Shown piece by piece: positions 1 to 11,994 of a DNA stretch of 64,000 nucleotides. The position numbers and the translations under genes are program-made. A model generated the notes under the pieces. It was not told the DNA's origin. It made no database searches and was given only the letters and a program-made list of their open reading frames with translations. Source of the stretch: Haberlea rhodopensis (taxonomy: Eukaryota; Streptophyta; Magnoliopsida; Lamiales; Gesneriaceae); assembly GCA_907163345.1 (NCBI GenBank), contig CAJQUN010000173.1:310001-374000 (forward strand), written 5' to 3'. How positions within the stretch are numbered: position 1 is the first letter of the stretch; each line of letters begins with the position of its first letter.

Positions 1-1278
1 TTTAATCCTTTTAGTATTTATGTTATAGATAGGCATATCAAGATTTAATACATAAAGACCATTCACCATTTGTGCACTAGCATAAAACATATCATTTAAA
101 TAAATAGAACAACAATTGTCCTTTATTATAAATGAAAAACCATACTTGTCCAAACAAGAAATAGATATTATGTTTTTAGTAATAGAAGGCACAAAATAAC
201 AATCTTTCAAAATCAATGATAAACCAGAAGGTAAAGCTAAATGATAATCTCCTATAGCTAATGCAGCAACTCTTGCTCCATTTCCAACTCGGAGATCAAC
301 TTCACCTTTCGCCAATGTCCTACTCCTTTTGAGATCCTGCACATTTACACAAATGTGAGATCCACATCCAGTATCTAATACCCATGATGAAGAAGTAGAT
401 AAATTGACTTCTATAACAAAAATACCTGAAGCGGAAGTCACACTTCCTTTATTTAGATCCTCCAGATATACTTTGCAGTTTCTTTTCCAATGGCCGGTCT
501 CACCGCAATGGAAACAGTTCCCTTCCTTTGCTATCCCTCCCTTTGGCTTTAGTGCAGAAGACTTTGGCTTAGATTTAGCAAAGACCTTCTTTGCTTTCTT
601 GTTGCCTTTAGCTTTGGCCCTTCCTTTGCCCTTATTCACAATAAGGACATTTGTGGCCTTAGTCTTCTTAGTATTTGCTTCATATGTTCTCAACATACCA
701 AGCAACTGTGGTAGAGTATTTTCCATGTCAGTCATATTGTAATATACTACAAATTGACTGAAGCTCTCAGGCAACGATTGCAAGATCACATCGGTGGCCA
801 ACTCTTGGTCCAATGGAAAACCCAGCTTGTCCAGATTCTCAATGTACCCAATCATCTTGAGCACATGAGTTCCAACTAGGCTTCCCTCTACCATCCTGCA
901 CTGGAATAACGCTTTGGAGACGTCATACCTCTCTTGTCTAGCTTGCTGTTGGTACAACTGCTTTAAGTGTTCGATCATATCGAACGCCTCCATTTCCTCA
1001 TGTTGCTTCTGAAGCTCAGAGTTCATGGTGGCAAGCATGAGGCACCCAACATCAAGTGCGTCACTCTGATGCTTCTTGTAAGCATCTTTTTCAGCTCTTG
1101 TAGCTGTTAGGGGAGGTTCCTCAGCGAGTAAGGGTTCCTCTAGGACATATTGTTTCTTTTCTTGTTTGAGGACTATCCTCAAGTTCCTATGCCAGTCTAG
1201 GAAATTCGTCCCATTTAATTTGTCCTTCTCAAGGACCGATCGCAGTGATAAAGTGCTAGTAACGTTGTTAGTTGCCAT
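1..1278 (-). CDS. Ty1/copia Gag-protease, 5' part of polyprotein (runs off window)
   Basis: Reading from an ATG at 1278 on the minus strand, 426 codons are open to the window edge. The N-terminal ~200 residues resemble a copia Gag (UBN2-type) capsid region. A basic stretch leads to a CX2CX4HX4C zinc knuckle at about residues 255-268 (CFHCGETGHWKRNC). An aspartic-protease motif follows at about 299-307 (WVLDTGCGS, with DTG at 302-304), so Gag and protease share one frame, as is usual for plant copia. Gag packages the RNA and the protease matures the polyprotein; integrase, RT and RNase H should lie beyond the left edge. The ATG was chosen because it follows the leader and PBS of the same element and opens a typical copia N-terminus. 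No stop or frameshift is visible, so this may belong to a young element. Family assignment is confident; the exact lineage is not. Confidence 0.93.
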   Translation of the reverse strand, partial: MATNNVTSTLSLRSVLEKDKLNGTNFLDWHRNLRIVLKQEKKQYVLEEPLLAEEPPLTATRAEKDAYKKHQSDALDVGCLMLATMNSELQKQHEEMEAFDMIEHLKQLYQQQARQERYDVSKALFQCRMVEGSLVGTHVLKMIGYIENLDKLGFPLDQELATDVILQSLPESFSQFVVYYNMTDMENTLPQLLGMLRTYEANTKKTKATNVLIVNKGKGRAKAKGNKKAKKVFAKSKPKSSALKPKGGIAKEGNCFHCGETGHWKRNCKVYLEDLNKGSVTSASGIFVIEVNLSTSSSWVLDTGCGSHICVNVQDLKRSRTLAKGEVDLRVGNGARVAALAIGDYHLALPSGLSLILKDCYFVPSITKNIISISCLDKYGFSFIIKDNCCSIYLNDMFYASAQMVNGLYVLNLDMPIYNINTKRIK

Positions 1279-3142
1279 GGATATCTACAATATAAATATG
1301 CAAAATAAGTTTATGATTTAAATCATTTAACATGGTCTTATATTAAATGATACTCCCACTATTTTGTTTGAAAAATATCAACCCTCGAAACCTTTAGTGG
1401 GCCAAGATCCATATTTCGCCTAATCTTGAGTTAGCTTTGGCTAATCGCCCAAGACTCGGTTATTTGGGTAGACAACACTTTGTCAATTACATCACATATA
1501 ATTCTTGGATTGTTGGACGAACAACACTTTGTTCAATTCATCAAATGAATTATAATCCAACCCATGCCTCTAGGTTCCCAATCCTATTGAGATAACCTAG
1601 TTAAGTCGTACCCAATTAAAGTATAACGGATATCACTTTTATCCTTTCGCGCCTTACTAAGATTGCCACGGTGCTTTGCTTTGGCAAACCCACACATGTA
1701 CAATCGAAGTTATTGACAAGTACTTTTATTTTGGAAGGCATCTAAAACTTAATATTTTAGAGGGATTTATTGATCTCATGATTAATTTGATAATTTAAAA
1801 TATGTCCACTACATATAGTTGTATACATATCTACATATATGTGTAATACTATTATCAAACTAAAACATAAGATAAATCATGCATCAACATACATAATTAA
1901 ACGTGACATGGTTATAGCCCCTACTAATGATTTTCTCAAGCCAATGAGAAAATCCTATGAGTCAACCTAAGGTAACTTCACAAGCACCTTCCCATGGCTC
2001 CAATTTGTGAATGACCTCCTCATCCCGGCACGATGCTCCATCTTCATTGATCACCATCAATAAAATAAACTACACTATTTACAAGATATAGAATTCCTCG
2101 ATTCACATTCGAGGGGAACATAGGGGAGGGATTACATTTAGAATGAAATAGAGAAAGGCACGACACGCAGGTCGTATTATAAATACAAACATCAACAAAT
2201 CCTATCTAATAGGTCAAAGGGCTATAACCACGCACCATGCTCAAACAACACATAAAGCATGCATTAACATTTAATTAATTAAATTCTAAACATTTTAAAT
2301 TTAATTCTAATTAAAACTGTAAAATAATTTTTTGAAAAATTATCGTACGCTCGGGACATCACATGCCACGAACTAAAGCGACTAAAACACGAACCACCAT
2401 GGTTCGTACCATGAAGCACACGGCTGGACCAATAGTGGGCCTAGGGTTCGAAACCCTAGCCCATGGCCGAGCCATGGCTCATGCGGCGGCGGCGCTAGGG
2501 TTCCAACCCTAGCCGCCTCGCACCTTTATGCACTTTTATCAAGACATCTTGTTTTAAATGCTGGAATTTGTTAGCCACGATTCACGGTCATGCCATGCAC
2601 GGGGTTCGCTCAACCATCTCGAGCTAAGGGTTCGAAAAACCTTGCTCTCATGTGGTAAAGTTACTAATCCATGCATGCGTGAACCATTATCGAGTCAAGG
2701 AGTTCAAAACTCATCCAAGCATCAAAACTATAGAAAATAAGGCGATGATGGCCGAGCCATGCACGGCTATTAGGGTTCGAAACCCTAGCCGTCATGAGCT
2801 AGCCGTCACGTCAAATGGGTTCTAAACCCTAATTAATTTTCGACACTTCCATGCACAATTATTAGCCACAACGACTAAGCCATCTCGAGCCAAGGGTTCG
2901 AAAACCCTAGCCCTCATGTGGCTAGCCGTGGTGACATTTGTGATGGTGATGGCCGAAAATTGATGCTCAATAAATATTTTTATTCGCCAATTATATCAAA
3001 TACAATTACTACGATGATTTTCATAAACTAAAATTAATTTCATATCATATATGAATTTAAACAGTTTTAACAGCATGCAATATTAATTCTAATATGATTA
3101 ACACAATTTAATCACATATATCCGATATGAGCCTTGAACCTG
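1279..3142 (-). other. Copia untranslated leader between PBS and gag, with TAGGGTT hairpins
   Basis: This ~1.86-kb stretch lies between the PBS and gag ATG of the minus-strand copia element. I see no convincing coding sequence in it. It carries several short inverted repeats built from TAGGGTT/AACCCTA arms: around 2437-2462, 2488-2517, 2764-2791 and 2892-2910. A telo-box-like AAACCCTAA sits at 2824-2832. Long structured leaders are known in copia elements; a specific function here is unknown. Confidence 0.7.
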
Positions 3143-3154
3143 GCTCTGATACCA
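3143..3154 (-). promoter_or_regulatory. Copia primer-binding site (initiator Met-tRNA)
   Basis: On the minus strand this reads TGGTATCAGAGC, the standard complement of the plant initiator Met-tRNA 3' end. It lies one base after the LTR end (...TTACA). Minus-strand DNA synthesis would start here. Confidence 0.93.
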
Positions 3155-3155
3155 C

Positions 3156-4662
3156 TGTAAGTAATCCATGAGCATACAACGCAGCGGAATAAAATTTTTA
3201 TGGATTACTAACACCGGATCTATACATAGGTTATCATATCGGATTAAGGTATACGAAGGTCTCACCCTTGTAGTGTGTTTGAAGCAGATTCCACGGAGTA
3301 GCACGTCCAACGAACTCCGAGTCACAAACGAAAGTTTTCACCTTCGTCTCTACGGTATCCACACGATCAAATCGAAAGGGACGTTCAAGAACAAGTTGCT
3401 AGACTTATTCTTGAACAAACAAGGCTCACGGTTACAATAACCGATCAACGACCACCATGAACCACCATGGAAAGACGGCGGCGATGGAGAAGCTCACGGC
3501 TTCTAGGGTTCGGCCGAGAGAGAGCTTGAGGTGGAGGCTAGGGTTTGATATCAAAACAATGATATGAAAGTGTGATTAACAAGTAATCAAAACCTCTTAT
3601 TTATATTATAAGGCTTTTAATTAAGGTTCAAGACTTTCTTAAAGTCTTATGGGCCCAAACCCATGATTTAATTAAAAACCTTTAATCACTTAATTAAGAC
3701 TCTTCTTAATTAATTAATTCATCCAATGAATTTAATTTCCCTTATCGATTTAATCTTTTGTGCGACCCGATAGGATCTCGTAATGTTGGTAGTGACATAA
3801 AATCTCATTTTATGTCGCAAGCATTGAGCGGTATCTAGCAACACATCGATGCTACCCAAATTACGAGAATGCCAATGACTCGACATAACCTGTAGAACTT
3901 GTGATAATATTAATCATGTAACTTAATCCCTTTGTCCTTTGTGTTTAGATTGAACACGAGTCATGGAATAGTCATACTCGTATATCCAATCTTTATTTCT
4001 TGATCCCCAAGTAGAACTAGAATAAACGAATAAGCTCGATATCTCATATCGACTCATTCGAGCATGGCCATGCATTTTAGTTCTCACTTGATCAAGGGCC
4101 AAACACATCTCCTGTTATATAGGAGGGACAAATCCTATCTCGATCAGTCAACATCCCTCTACATAATTCGTAGTGTATCCAATAGTCGCCTTTATAGATT
4201 ACCCTGTTACGGGTAACGTTTGACGATATCAAGATACATAACTCCTTATGTTGGGATCTCTGATGATCACAAGTCATAAGGATTACATACATTATTATCA
4301 CTATGAGAATTGCATATGACGATCATATAACTATCCATGTTGCATTCTCATGGTGGGTCTGTCCAGTACATCGTTCTCTAACATGTACCCATATGTTGAT
4401 TTGATATCTCATATCAATGAACAATTCATCGATCAACACATACTAGTCTCTATGTATTATCATTATCCCTTTCATGATAATACTTGACTAGGGACATCTT
4501 TAAGAATAATACAATATTATTCTAAGGACATTAACATATATATTAATTCAAAATGCACAGTTAAAAGAATAATATATAATAATGAATTGCCATTCATAAA
4601 ACCATAAACATTGTATGTCTTAAACAATCATCTAATGACTTGTCTTAGGGCATATCCCAACA
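3156..4662 (-). repeat. Copia 5' LTR
   Basis: The LTR of about 1507 bp reads on the minus strand from TGTTGGGATATGCC at 4662 to ...TTACA at 3156, with TG/CA ends. The PBS and gag of the same element follow. It supplies promoter and polyadenylation signals for the element. The outer flank begins GCACG (4663-4667), a candidate half of the target duplication; its partner lies outside the window. The element was inserted into the G' LTR, because 4668 onward matches the reverse complement of the LTR at 7451-9791. Confidence 0.9.
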
Positions 4663-5882
4663 GCACGTTCACAACTTCCAAACTTATCGTACATCCATGA
4701 CGATTACCAAAATAAAAGCCCTGGGGCTAAGCATGCATAATACCCAAAATATTCCATTTTATGAGTTTAAATGATAGCCAAAAACTCATCCGAGAATTCC
4801 GTTTTAATAAACTTCGGCTCCAACCTAACCATTTAAAAGTATAGCATTCCCATTGGAATGTTGTTATTGCCCCGAAAATCGGCTACTTAAACCCCGTTTC
4901 CAAAATCCCAACTTTTTGCCAAAGTTTGAAAAAAAACACAACACTTCGAGCCGCGATCGATCGCCGCTTTTGTCGCGATCGATCGCGCGCACCCGCTGCC
5001 AAATAGAAACATCTCGCGATCGATCGCGCGTCTCCGCGATCGATCACCAATAACCTCACGATCGATCGCCGAGACTTGGCGATCGATCGCCAGCACTGTA
5101 CATCTTCACCAAATTTTCAGCTGCTCGTCGCGATCGATAGGCACACCCCGACGATCGATCGCGACCTGAGATTTTCCAAAAAACTCGAGCTTCCATGGTG
5201 TTTTTGACACCCAAACTCAAAACCAACACCCCTAACTTCCTCAACACCTCCAATACACTATTTAAAATCAATAAAAACTCCAAAAACTCAAATTTGGATT
5301 TTTAACCAAAAATCTCCAAATCTAAATCCAACCCAAACCTTAACCAAAAAACAACAATACCATAATCAAATCGAAGCTAAAGGTGAGGAGAAGAAGATTA
5401 CCAGCTTTTCTTCAAGAAATCGGGCTCCCAAGACGAGCCCCCATCGATTTGTTTCCAAGAGAGAAAGAGGGAAGGGTTTGGGGCGAGAGAGAGGCGTGAG
5501 GGAGAGGAGAGATTCCGTATAATGACGAAATACCGAGTCCATTTGGTATATATAGCACCAAGGCTCCAAAATACCAATACCTCCACAACTACATCTGACT
5601 CATTAAAAATCATCTATTTTCAATAATTATCTCTCCAACTCAAATTCCATTACCAGCCCCAGTACAAAGTACTCCGGACCCCAGATTCCACCAAAACCCA
5701 AATTCCAAGGTTATCACCACGATGAGAATACAATCTCATCCCTTGGATCAAACGACTTTGAAAACCGGATTTAAAATCCCCTAGAGTCCCGAAACCGCAA
5801 TTAATTCATAATTGCCACAATTAAAATCCTTTAAGGATTATTACCACACTGGGATTAACACCATAAATCCCCGGGCATGACA
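4663..5882 (-). repeat. G' : minus-strand LTR fragment, first ~1.2 kb, cut by the copia insertion
   Basis: Read on the minus strand from 5882 (TGTCATGCCCGGGG...), this follows the LTR at 7451 onward nearly base for base for about 1.2 kb: the same promoter-proximal block, palindrome island and tail. It breaks at 4663, where the copia LTR begins. The two G-family LTRs lie head to head, 1.57 kb apart. The 5883 side does not read as a polypurine tract for this strand, so G' is either a 5' LTR or a rearranged copy. Confidence 0.85.
4954..5161. repeat. Palindrome island in G' LTR (8 x CGATCGATCG)
   Basis: Eight copies of the 10-bp palindrome, or near copies, start at 4954, 4976, 5017, 5037, 5059, 5080, 5131 and 5152. 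Spacing is 22 | 41 | 20, 22, 21 | 51 | 21, a 2-4-2 grouping. Two copies carry changes (CGATCGATCA at 5037, CGATCGATAG at 5131). See the equivalent islands in G, A, C, E, F and I. Confidence 0.95.
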
Positions 5883-7450
5883 CAATTAGAATTGTGGGAT
5901 ATAGTTAGCTGGGTAACACTACTCTATGAATTTATCTCTTGGAGAGATTTGGATTGTACTGTCATGGAGACAGCTCGTATAAGTCGTGGATTGATTGTGA
6001 ATCAGCCATGATAAGCATTACTGGTGTTGGACTGAGTAATTGCTTTTTTATTTCTGAGAGACGTATGAGGAGACGTCTCCGGGGAAATGCTCAAAATTGT
6101 GGAGTACTAAGGAATTAGTATAGAACATCGCTAGATGTGTATACGTTGTGTATACTGTTTTTGATTTGGTAATAATGGCATTGATGCACTATTCTGAACC
6201 AGTTGGGTATTTATTGTTTCTGAGATATATTTTGGTATAAATATATCCAGGTTTCCGAACGGTGGTTAGAGGTTAGAGGGTCATGGTACATGACATTTTC
6301 CTTGAGAGGAAGGCGGTATTGATATACCTGCCTTTTGAGAATCGTTGGAAGACTCGTTGAGTCGGTTTGAGTGGTGTTAATGTTGGAATCACACCATCGA
6401 TCGTTGGTCCGTCAATCATTATTCTCCGCGGGGTGAGAATAGCTGGGGATTGACAGTTGAAATTTGGACTTTGTTATGATTGGTAATACCCGAGTCGATT
6501 GCATTGAATATGCAGGTAGTATTGGTGCTTAGGCATGTGTACCGGTGTGGGTATACGAATGTCAGCATTTTTCTTGGTACTCGTCGAGCATCAGATTTAT
6601 ATGCTTTGATGAATGAATCTTCGGTGAGAGATTGTGGAACCTTGAGAATTGAAAATTTCAATGACATGATGTATTCTGAAGAATGATCGTGAGGTCTGAT
6701 TTACTCCCTTGAGGAGGGATTGTCGTGTGTTGAGGCCATGGTAAGTCACTTATGACTAATTTGTTAACGTCCCTGTGTTAGGGTTGTTGAATCCTAGGGT
6801 AAACGAGGGATGGCCATGTGTCGAATTTGTTAGGTGTCGTGTTGACATGTGTGGCAGGAATGCAATTGATTTTCTTGCATGTCCTTTTGGAACTTGAGAC
6901 CTTGTAGAGTCTCGATGATGTGTTTGGACCAAGATGTGATTTCTTGGAACATATGGATGTAGACATCTTTGGAGATATGTTTGTGTTGATCGGTAGCGGT
7001 GAGTTGCTTGATCCGTGTTACAAAGTGGTGCAACTACTCCTTTGATGGAGGTGGAATTGGAGAACGGGAACCGGATTTAGTATAAGTACACTGTGGTGTA
7101 CTGGTGGTTTCCTTGGTAACGATGTATGATTAACATCGTAGGCTAAATCATAGAGATATCATCGAGGCGATATCTATTTTGGAATCACGAATGATTCGTT
7201 TGTAGTGTTGGCTGACTGCTTTTGAGATGTTTAGCATCGGGGAATGCTGACGTCTTTCTTGGCTTTCTGTTGGTTTGGGAGGTTACTCCATTCCAGGTTT
7301 TGGTGCGAGGTCGGTATCCTCGTGGTTGGTTTGTCATTCATGATATGTTCATGATTCGACGATGTAGATCCGTTCAAATTTTGCAGTCTCGGCAATGCGT
7401 GGAGTACGCCGTGCAAATTTCGAGGATGAAATTTATTAGTGGGGGATAAT
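5883..7450 (+). mobile_element. Element G: 3' internal region of a non-coding LTR element
   Basis: This ends in a polypurine tract (AGTGGGGGATAAT, ~7438-7450) directly before the G LTR. A stretch reading like the untranslated tail of chromovirus pol (TTTCGAGGATGAAATTT) precedes it. From about 6250 it resembles the internal region of B near 24160-25570, including a shared segment ending in AATCACACC. No gag-pol reading frame survives; the longest frames are ~60-100 codons and look random. I infer a non-autonomous relative of B. The 5' half of the element is missing and is replaced on the left by G'. Confidence 0.65.
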
Positions 7451-8181
7451 TGTGATGCCCGGGAATTAATTGTGTTAATCCTGGAGTGGTAATGATCCTT
7501 AATGGATTTTAGTTGTGGCAATTATGAATTAATTGTGGTATTGGGACTCCCGGGGATTTTAAATCCGGACTTTGGAGTCGTTGGATCCAAGGGATGAGAT
7601 TGTATTCTCATCGTGGTGATAACCTTGGAATTTGGTTTTTGGTGGGTTTTGTGGTCCGGAGTACTTTGTACTGGGGCTGGTAATGGAAATAGAGATTGGG
7701 AGGTAATTATTGAAAGCATATGATTTTTAATGAGTCATGATGTATTTGTGGAGGGATTGGTATTTTGGAGTTTTGTACTATATCTACCAAGTAGACTCGG
7801 TATTCCGTCATTGCTCGGAATCTCTAATCTCTCTTCCCTCTCTCTTCGCGCTCCACCACCTTTCCCAAACCCTTCTCTTTTCTCTTTGGAGAAAATGGCT
7901 GGAAGCTTGGCTCGGGAGCCGGATTTCATGAAGAAAAGTTGGTAATCCTTTTCCCCTCGCCTTTACCTTCGATTTGATTATAGTATTGTTGATTTTTGGT
8001 TAAGGTTTGGGTTGGATTTAGATTTGGGGATTTTTGGTTAAAAATCCAAAGTTGAGTTTTTGGAGTTTTTATTGGTTTTAAATGGAGTATTTGAGGTGTT
8101 GAAGGTGTATGGGGTGTTGGTTTTGAGTTTGGGGGTGAAAAACACCATTGAAGCTCGAGTTTTTTGGAAAATCGCAGGTCG

Positions 8182-8388
8182 CGATCGATCGCGGATTGCG
8201 TGCCGATCGATCGCGACGAGCAGCTGAAATTTTGAGGAAGACGCATAGTGCGGCGATAGATCGCTAAGTCTCAGCGATCGATACGAGGAGTCTGGCGATC
8301 AATCGCGAAGACTTGGCGATCGATCGTGAAGGAGTTCTGTCCAGCAGTAAGGTATGGCGATTGATTGCGCGTAAATGGCGATCGATCG
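8182..8388. repeat. Palindrome island in G LTR (8 sites, 2-4-2)
   Basis: Sites start at 8182, 8204, 8254, 8275, 8296, 8317, 8358 and 8379, giving spacing 22 | 50 | 21, 21, 21 | 41 | 21. Four sites are exact CGATCGATCG. The others carry one or two changes, several of them C to T or G to A within CpG, as expected from cytosine-methylation decay. Confidence 0.93.
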
Positions 8389-8790
8389 CGGCTTGCTGGA
8401 AGGTTTTTTTTTCAAAACCTTGTTAAAACATGGGATTTTGGATTTGGGGTTTAAATAGCCGATTTCCGGGGCAATATCTACATCGCAATGAGAATGTTAT
8501 ACTTTTAAAATGAATTGGTTGGAGCCAAAGTTTGATAAAACGGAATTCTCGGTTGAGTCTTTGGCTATCATTTAAACTTATAAAATGGAATATTTTGGGT
8601 ATTATGCATGCTTAGCCCGGGCTTTTATATTGGTAATCGTCAGGGATTGATGATAGGGTTGGAAGTTGTGAACGTGCTTGGGCCCGTGATTGCATGCCTA
8701 TGTTTGATTGTGAGTTATTTATGTGTTAGCACATAATTCATCGGGTCGTGGGACTCAGGCAAGATTGGACTCGAACTACAGAATTATAAG

Positions 8791-8805
8791 GTACGTATGA
8801 CGTAC
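8791..8805 (+). promoter_or_regulatory. GTACGT-N3-ACGTAC dyad (G LTR)
   Basis: A perfect 6-bp inverted repeat follows AAG, so the left arm also reads as a 5' splice-site-like AAG|GTACGT. The same dyad occurs in the A, B, C, E and F LTRs. Confidence 0.8.
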
Positions 8806-9791
8806 GAGCATAGCCCTTTTATATAATTGCAATTGTTGAATGCATGGTACATTATATTGCAATAAATGGATAGACATTGGGAATTATATGGTGCCACGCT
8901 TGAGTGAGCAATGATTGGGATGTTGTCGTCTTTGAGCAACCATCAGTTATGACGCCACTGCTTTTGAGTACGCGTGAGGTTAAATTGCCGCTATTGTGGA
9001 CCGAGCGATGAAATAAAAGTATGGAACCATTGGTTAGATATATATGATATCTATAATCATTTGTTGATGATTTAATCATGTTTGATTATGAAACTGGCAT
9101 GGAAAGAATGGGTTTAGTTAATCAATGAGGTGATTAACTGGCATTTGGGAATTTGATGGTTTCGATTATTTTGAGAAACAGGAACAGCACAGGGGATACC
9201 GGATGAGGATGATGCCATCCAGGGAGTGTCTTTTATTATTCATAGCATTTACATTGTGTAAATTATGAATTGTAATATTGTGCTTATTGGATATGGGATA
9301 TTGGTATGCTCACCCCGTGTGGGGCTGTCTCTGTTGGGGCAGGTGAATAGGTACATCGATGGCTTTGGAGTTGAGCTTGAGTTATGGATTTGAGGTGCTT
9401 CCAGGATCGAAGTACCAGTGACGATATTGAGCATGATACTTTATACGTTGGATACACGTATACTTATTCGATGCTCGCATGTGAGCACTATCATGTGTAT
9501 ATGAGTTGTATAAAGAAGGCAAGGGCCTTTCTCCTTTCATTTATGTTTTGCATGCAATTATTTGCAAAAATGAATTGAGAGCATGTTAGTGTATGTATAA
9601 AGGTGCATGTTATGTTTATGGATTATGTTTGGGGAATGTTTGACATTATACGAATAATGTACAGAAATTTTATAAATGGTATTTCATGCTAGGGTTGCAT
9701 GTAATATCTTTCCCCCTGATAACATGATTGTATGCACTAATGGCAAGGGTTAATACACTAATAACGGGTTAAGGGCACGGGGGTCCTTACA

Positions 9792-11712
9792 TGTTTTCTT
9801 AAGGTGACATACTCAGACGTATGTACCCTTATCGAGGATATTCTGTAACTATTCTTCTAAATCTGTGAACTCTGCTGATGTCATTCCGTACATTGCTTTC
9901 GTTATCGAATCTATTCCTCGACATCAACGAACAGTTAAATCGATTTCCTTTTCTAATGGAAATTCTAATATTTCCTCAGGAAAATCTTGGTAAGTTTTCT
10001 TACCACTAGGATATCAGTCAACCTCGACTCTTCCTGATCAGCATCAACGGCTTATGATCAAATATACCTCATTTTCCAAATATCACAACCACAATATTTT
10101 TCAGAGCTGATATTATCAGTATCTTAGCTAGCTATTTGTGGCTATAAACATTTCATTTGGTGCCACAATACGATCGAAATTTCATCAAACCCTGAAATCA
10201 ACTTGCGATATCTCAAAATTTATCAGTATCCATGCCCACTATACAATCAATATCATATCTCGGCAACACCATTAAATTCAAATTCATAATACTATCATCA
10301 AACTGTAAGATACAATTCACTATTACATGTATGGAAAGTATAATCATCACTGATGGTGTATTTTTCAAATCATAATAATCAATGCACATTTGATGCGATG
10401 TATGAAAACAATGATTTTGTCTCGATAAAACTCGTGCAGTGTGATCAAATACATGACATGTATCTGCGATCACCAGTACTAAATCATTTCTAACCTTATC
10501 CCTATCAAGGTATACTCTCTGGCCTGTTGGGAAACCAAAAATAACTATCAGGTATTACCTCTGGTTTGCAGGTAACTAACTGCTGCTGAAACTGAGTGGT
10601 CGAAAAGAATAACCACTTTGATATCCACCCCTAGCTCAGGGTATTTGTTGTTATGGTTGCATCTGTTTCTGAGCACGTAACGGACATGCTCTGACTGGCC
10701 AAAAACGATATCAGTTCCTCTTATTCTTTCACATGGATCAGTGGATACTTACATCAACAGTGATACCGAAAAGATCTGGTATCCTACAATCTCTTAGCAC
10801 CTTTAGAATTAATAGAACTGGATGAACTAGAGTGATACCACGATAATCGATTATCATTTTCCATGTAATCAACATGGCCTTCTCGTAAACATCTTTTCCC
10901 GTATCAGAAAGAGGAAAAAACTCGTCTTCCATCCACTACCATTACTCTAGATACTCTCATATAGAAGAGTTCATATTGGAGTTCATATTGGAGTATTTAT
11001 TCATAATTCGGACACAAAAACAGGAACTGACTTACGACAGTCCCCATTTCCAAGTCCTCATTCAAACCGATTCTAGTTGTTTCTCACAACAACTATACTC
11101 TATTCTTCAACTGAAATATCACTAATTTCAATATCCTCAAGTTCTTCGAACTCATATCCCGATGTCAATCGAGAAAATGCATGTTAAATAGTTCTAGTGT
11201 CATCCACTAATCATAAGGATTAAGTCTCAAAGTGATAAATAAAATTCCCAATAATGGACACATATCACTAAGTTATAATTCAATTAACAGTTTACAGTGC
11301 CTACATGTACGATAGATAGCTATTAAAGTCCATATCACCGCTACCTGAGAAAACACTAATTGTCCATCATAAAATCAAAACATCATATATATAAATCTCA
11401 GTCATAGATGTTATCATCACTTACTCTACATCATCATCCGATCAGCAAATTTCAGTATTAACAGATAAAATTCTCAAATTCTCTAGATTATATGCAAATC
11501 AGCATATTATAATACTAGAGATATGACATCTACCCGTCCCTGCTTAGTAAACCATAACAAGTCTAAAATCTCATTATCTAACATGTAATCATAGCAGGTA
11601 AGAGCATATAAAAACATGTAGTCAATTACGTGCACAAGCAATTTTATTTGTGACTAGACTTAGCGTCATAACTTTAGTTGGAGCATATATCATATTATTC
11701 TCTGATACCAAA
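9792..11712 (-). pseudogene. Element H: decayed Ty3/gypsy gag-protease-RT start and PBS
   Basis: Read on the minus strand, fragments appear in the normal order. A degenerate PBS, TGGTATCAGAGA, ends near 11699-11710. A stretch near 10600-10680 resembles a Gag zinc knuckle. A protease-like tract at 10213-10473 (ending YDIDCIVGMD) follows. Near 9830-9990 an RT N-terminus is recognisable (FPEE..., then ...MTSAEF, ILDKGTYV). Stops and frameshifts are frequent, so nothing is expressible. The RT is cut at 9791 by the end of the G LTR. The order of remnants and the LTR end to the right support a gypsy element related to D. Confidence 0.72.
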
Positions 11713-11994
11713 TGTGAGGGCCCGATCCTAATGTGCTGTTTAATTATCACACAATGATTAACTAACGTAAACAGCGGAAGATTTATTTCAAATTTATTGT
11801 CAAATGGCCCTAAAACATTTTCGCTTTTAGGTGATACATATTTAATGATACCAAAATATATATATAGTTATGTGTTCCATTAACAGACAATACCTCATTC
11901 ATGAATCAACATAACACTTAAAGTCTTTGAAAATGTTATAAGTCAAATACAACATACATGAAATCAAAATTTATAAAAACAAATCAAAACACTT
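11713..11994 (-). repeat. Element H LTR end (minus strand)
   Basis: On the minus strand the LTR ends ...GGGCCCTCACA at 11713, followed by the PBS. The last ~70 nt (TTCCGCTGTTTACG..., AATCATTGTGTGATAATT) closely resemble the end of D's LTR (TTCCGTTGTTTACA...), so H and D are relatives. The LTR continues rightward into the tandem repeat; its outer end was not located. Confidence 0.7.

Larger units (their letters stand above)
7451..9791 (+). repeat. Element G 3' LTR
   Basis: The LTR of about 2341 bp runs from TGTGATGCCCGGG to GGGGTCCTTACA. Its ends match B (TGTGATGACC...GGTCCTTACA) and resemble A, C, E and F. Landmarks in order are a TA-rich promoter-like block near 7771-7785, a palindrome island (8182-8388), a GTACGT dyad (8791-8805) and the terminal CTTACA. 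The following sequence (9792 onward) is decayed H pol, so G inserted into H. Confidence 0.88.

Noticed and set aside
404..742. 112-codon plus-strand ORF
   Set aside because: Antisense shadow of the copia gag-protease frame.
4954..5161. Palindrome arrays as a CRISPR array
   Set aside because: Eukaryotic LTR context, 10-bp repeats with 10-40-bp spacers, and no cas-like genes.
5398..5613. Small ORF sharing an EPDF-KKSW ending with 7730-7945
   Set aside because: Both lie in the G-family LTR leader; similarity follows from DNA homology, and the rest is frameshifted.
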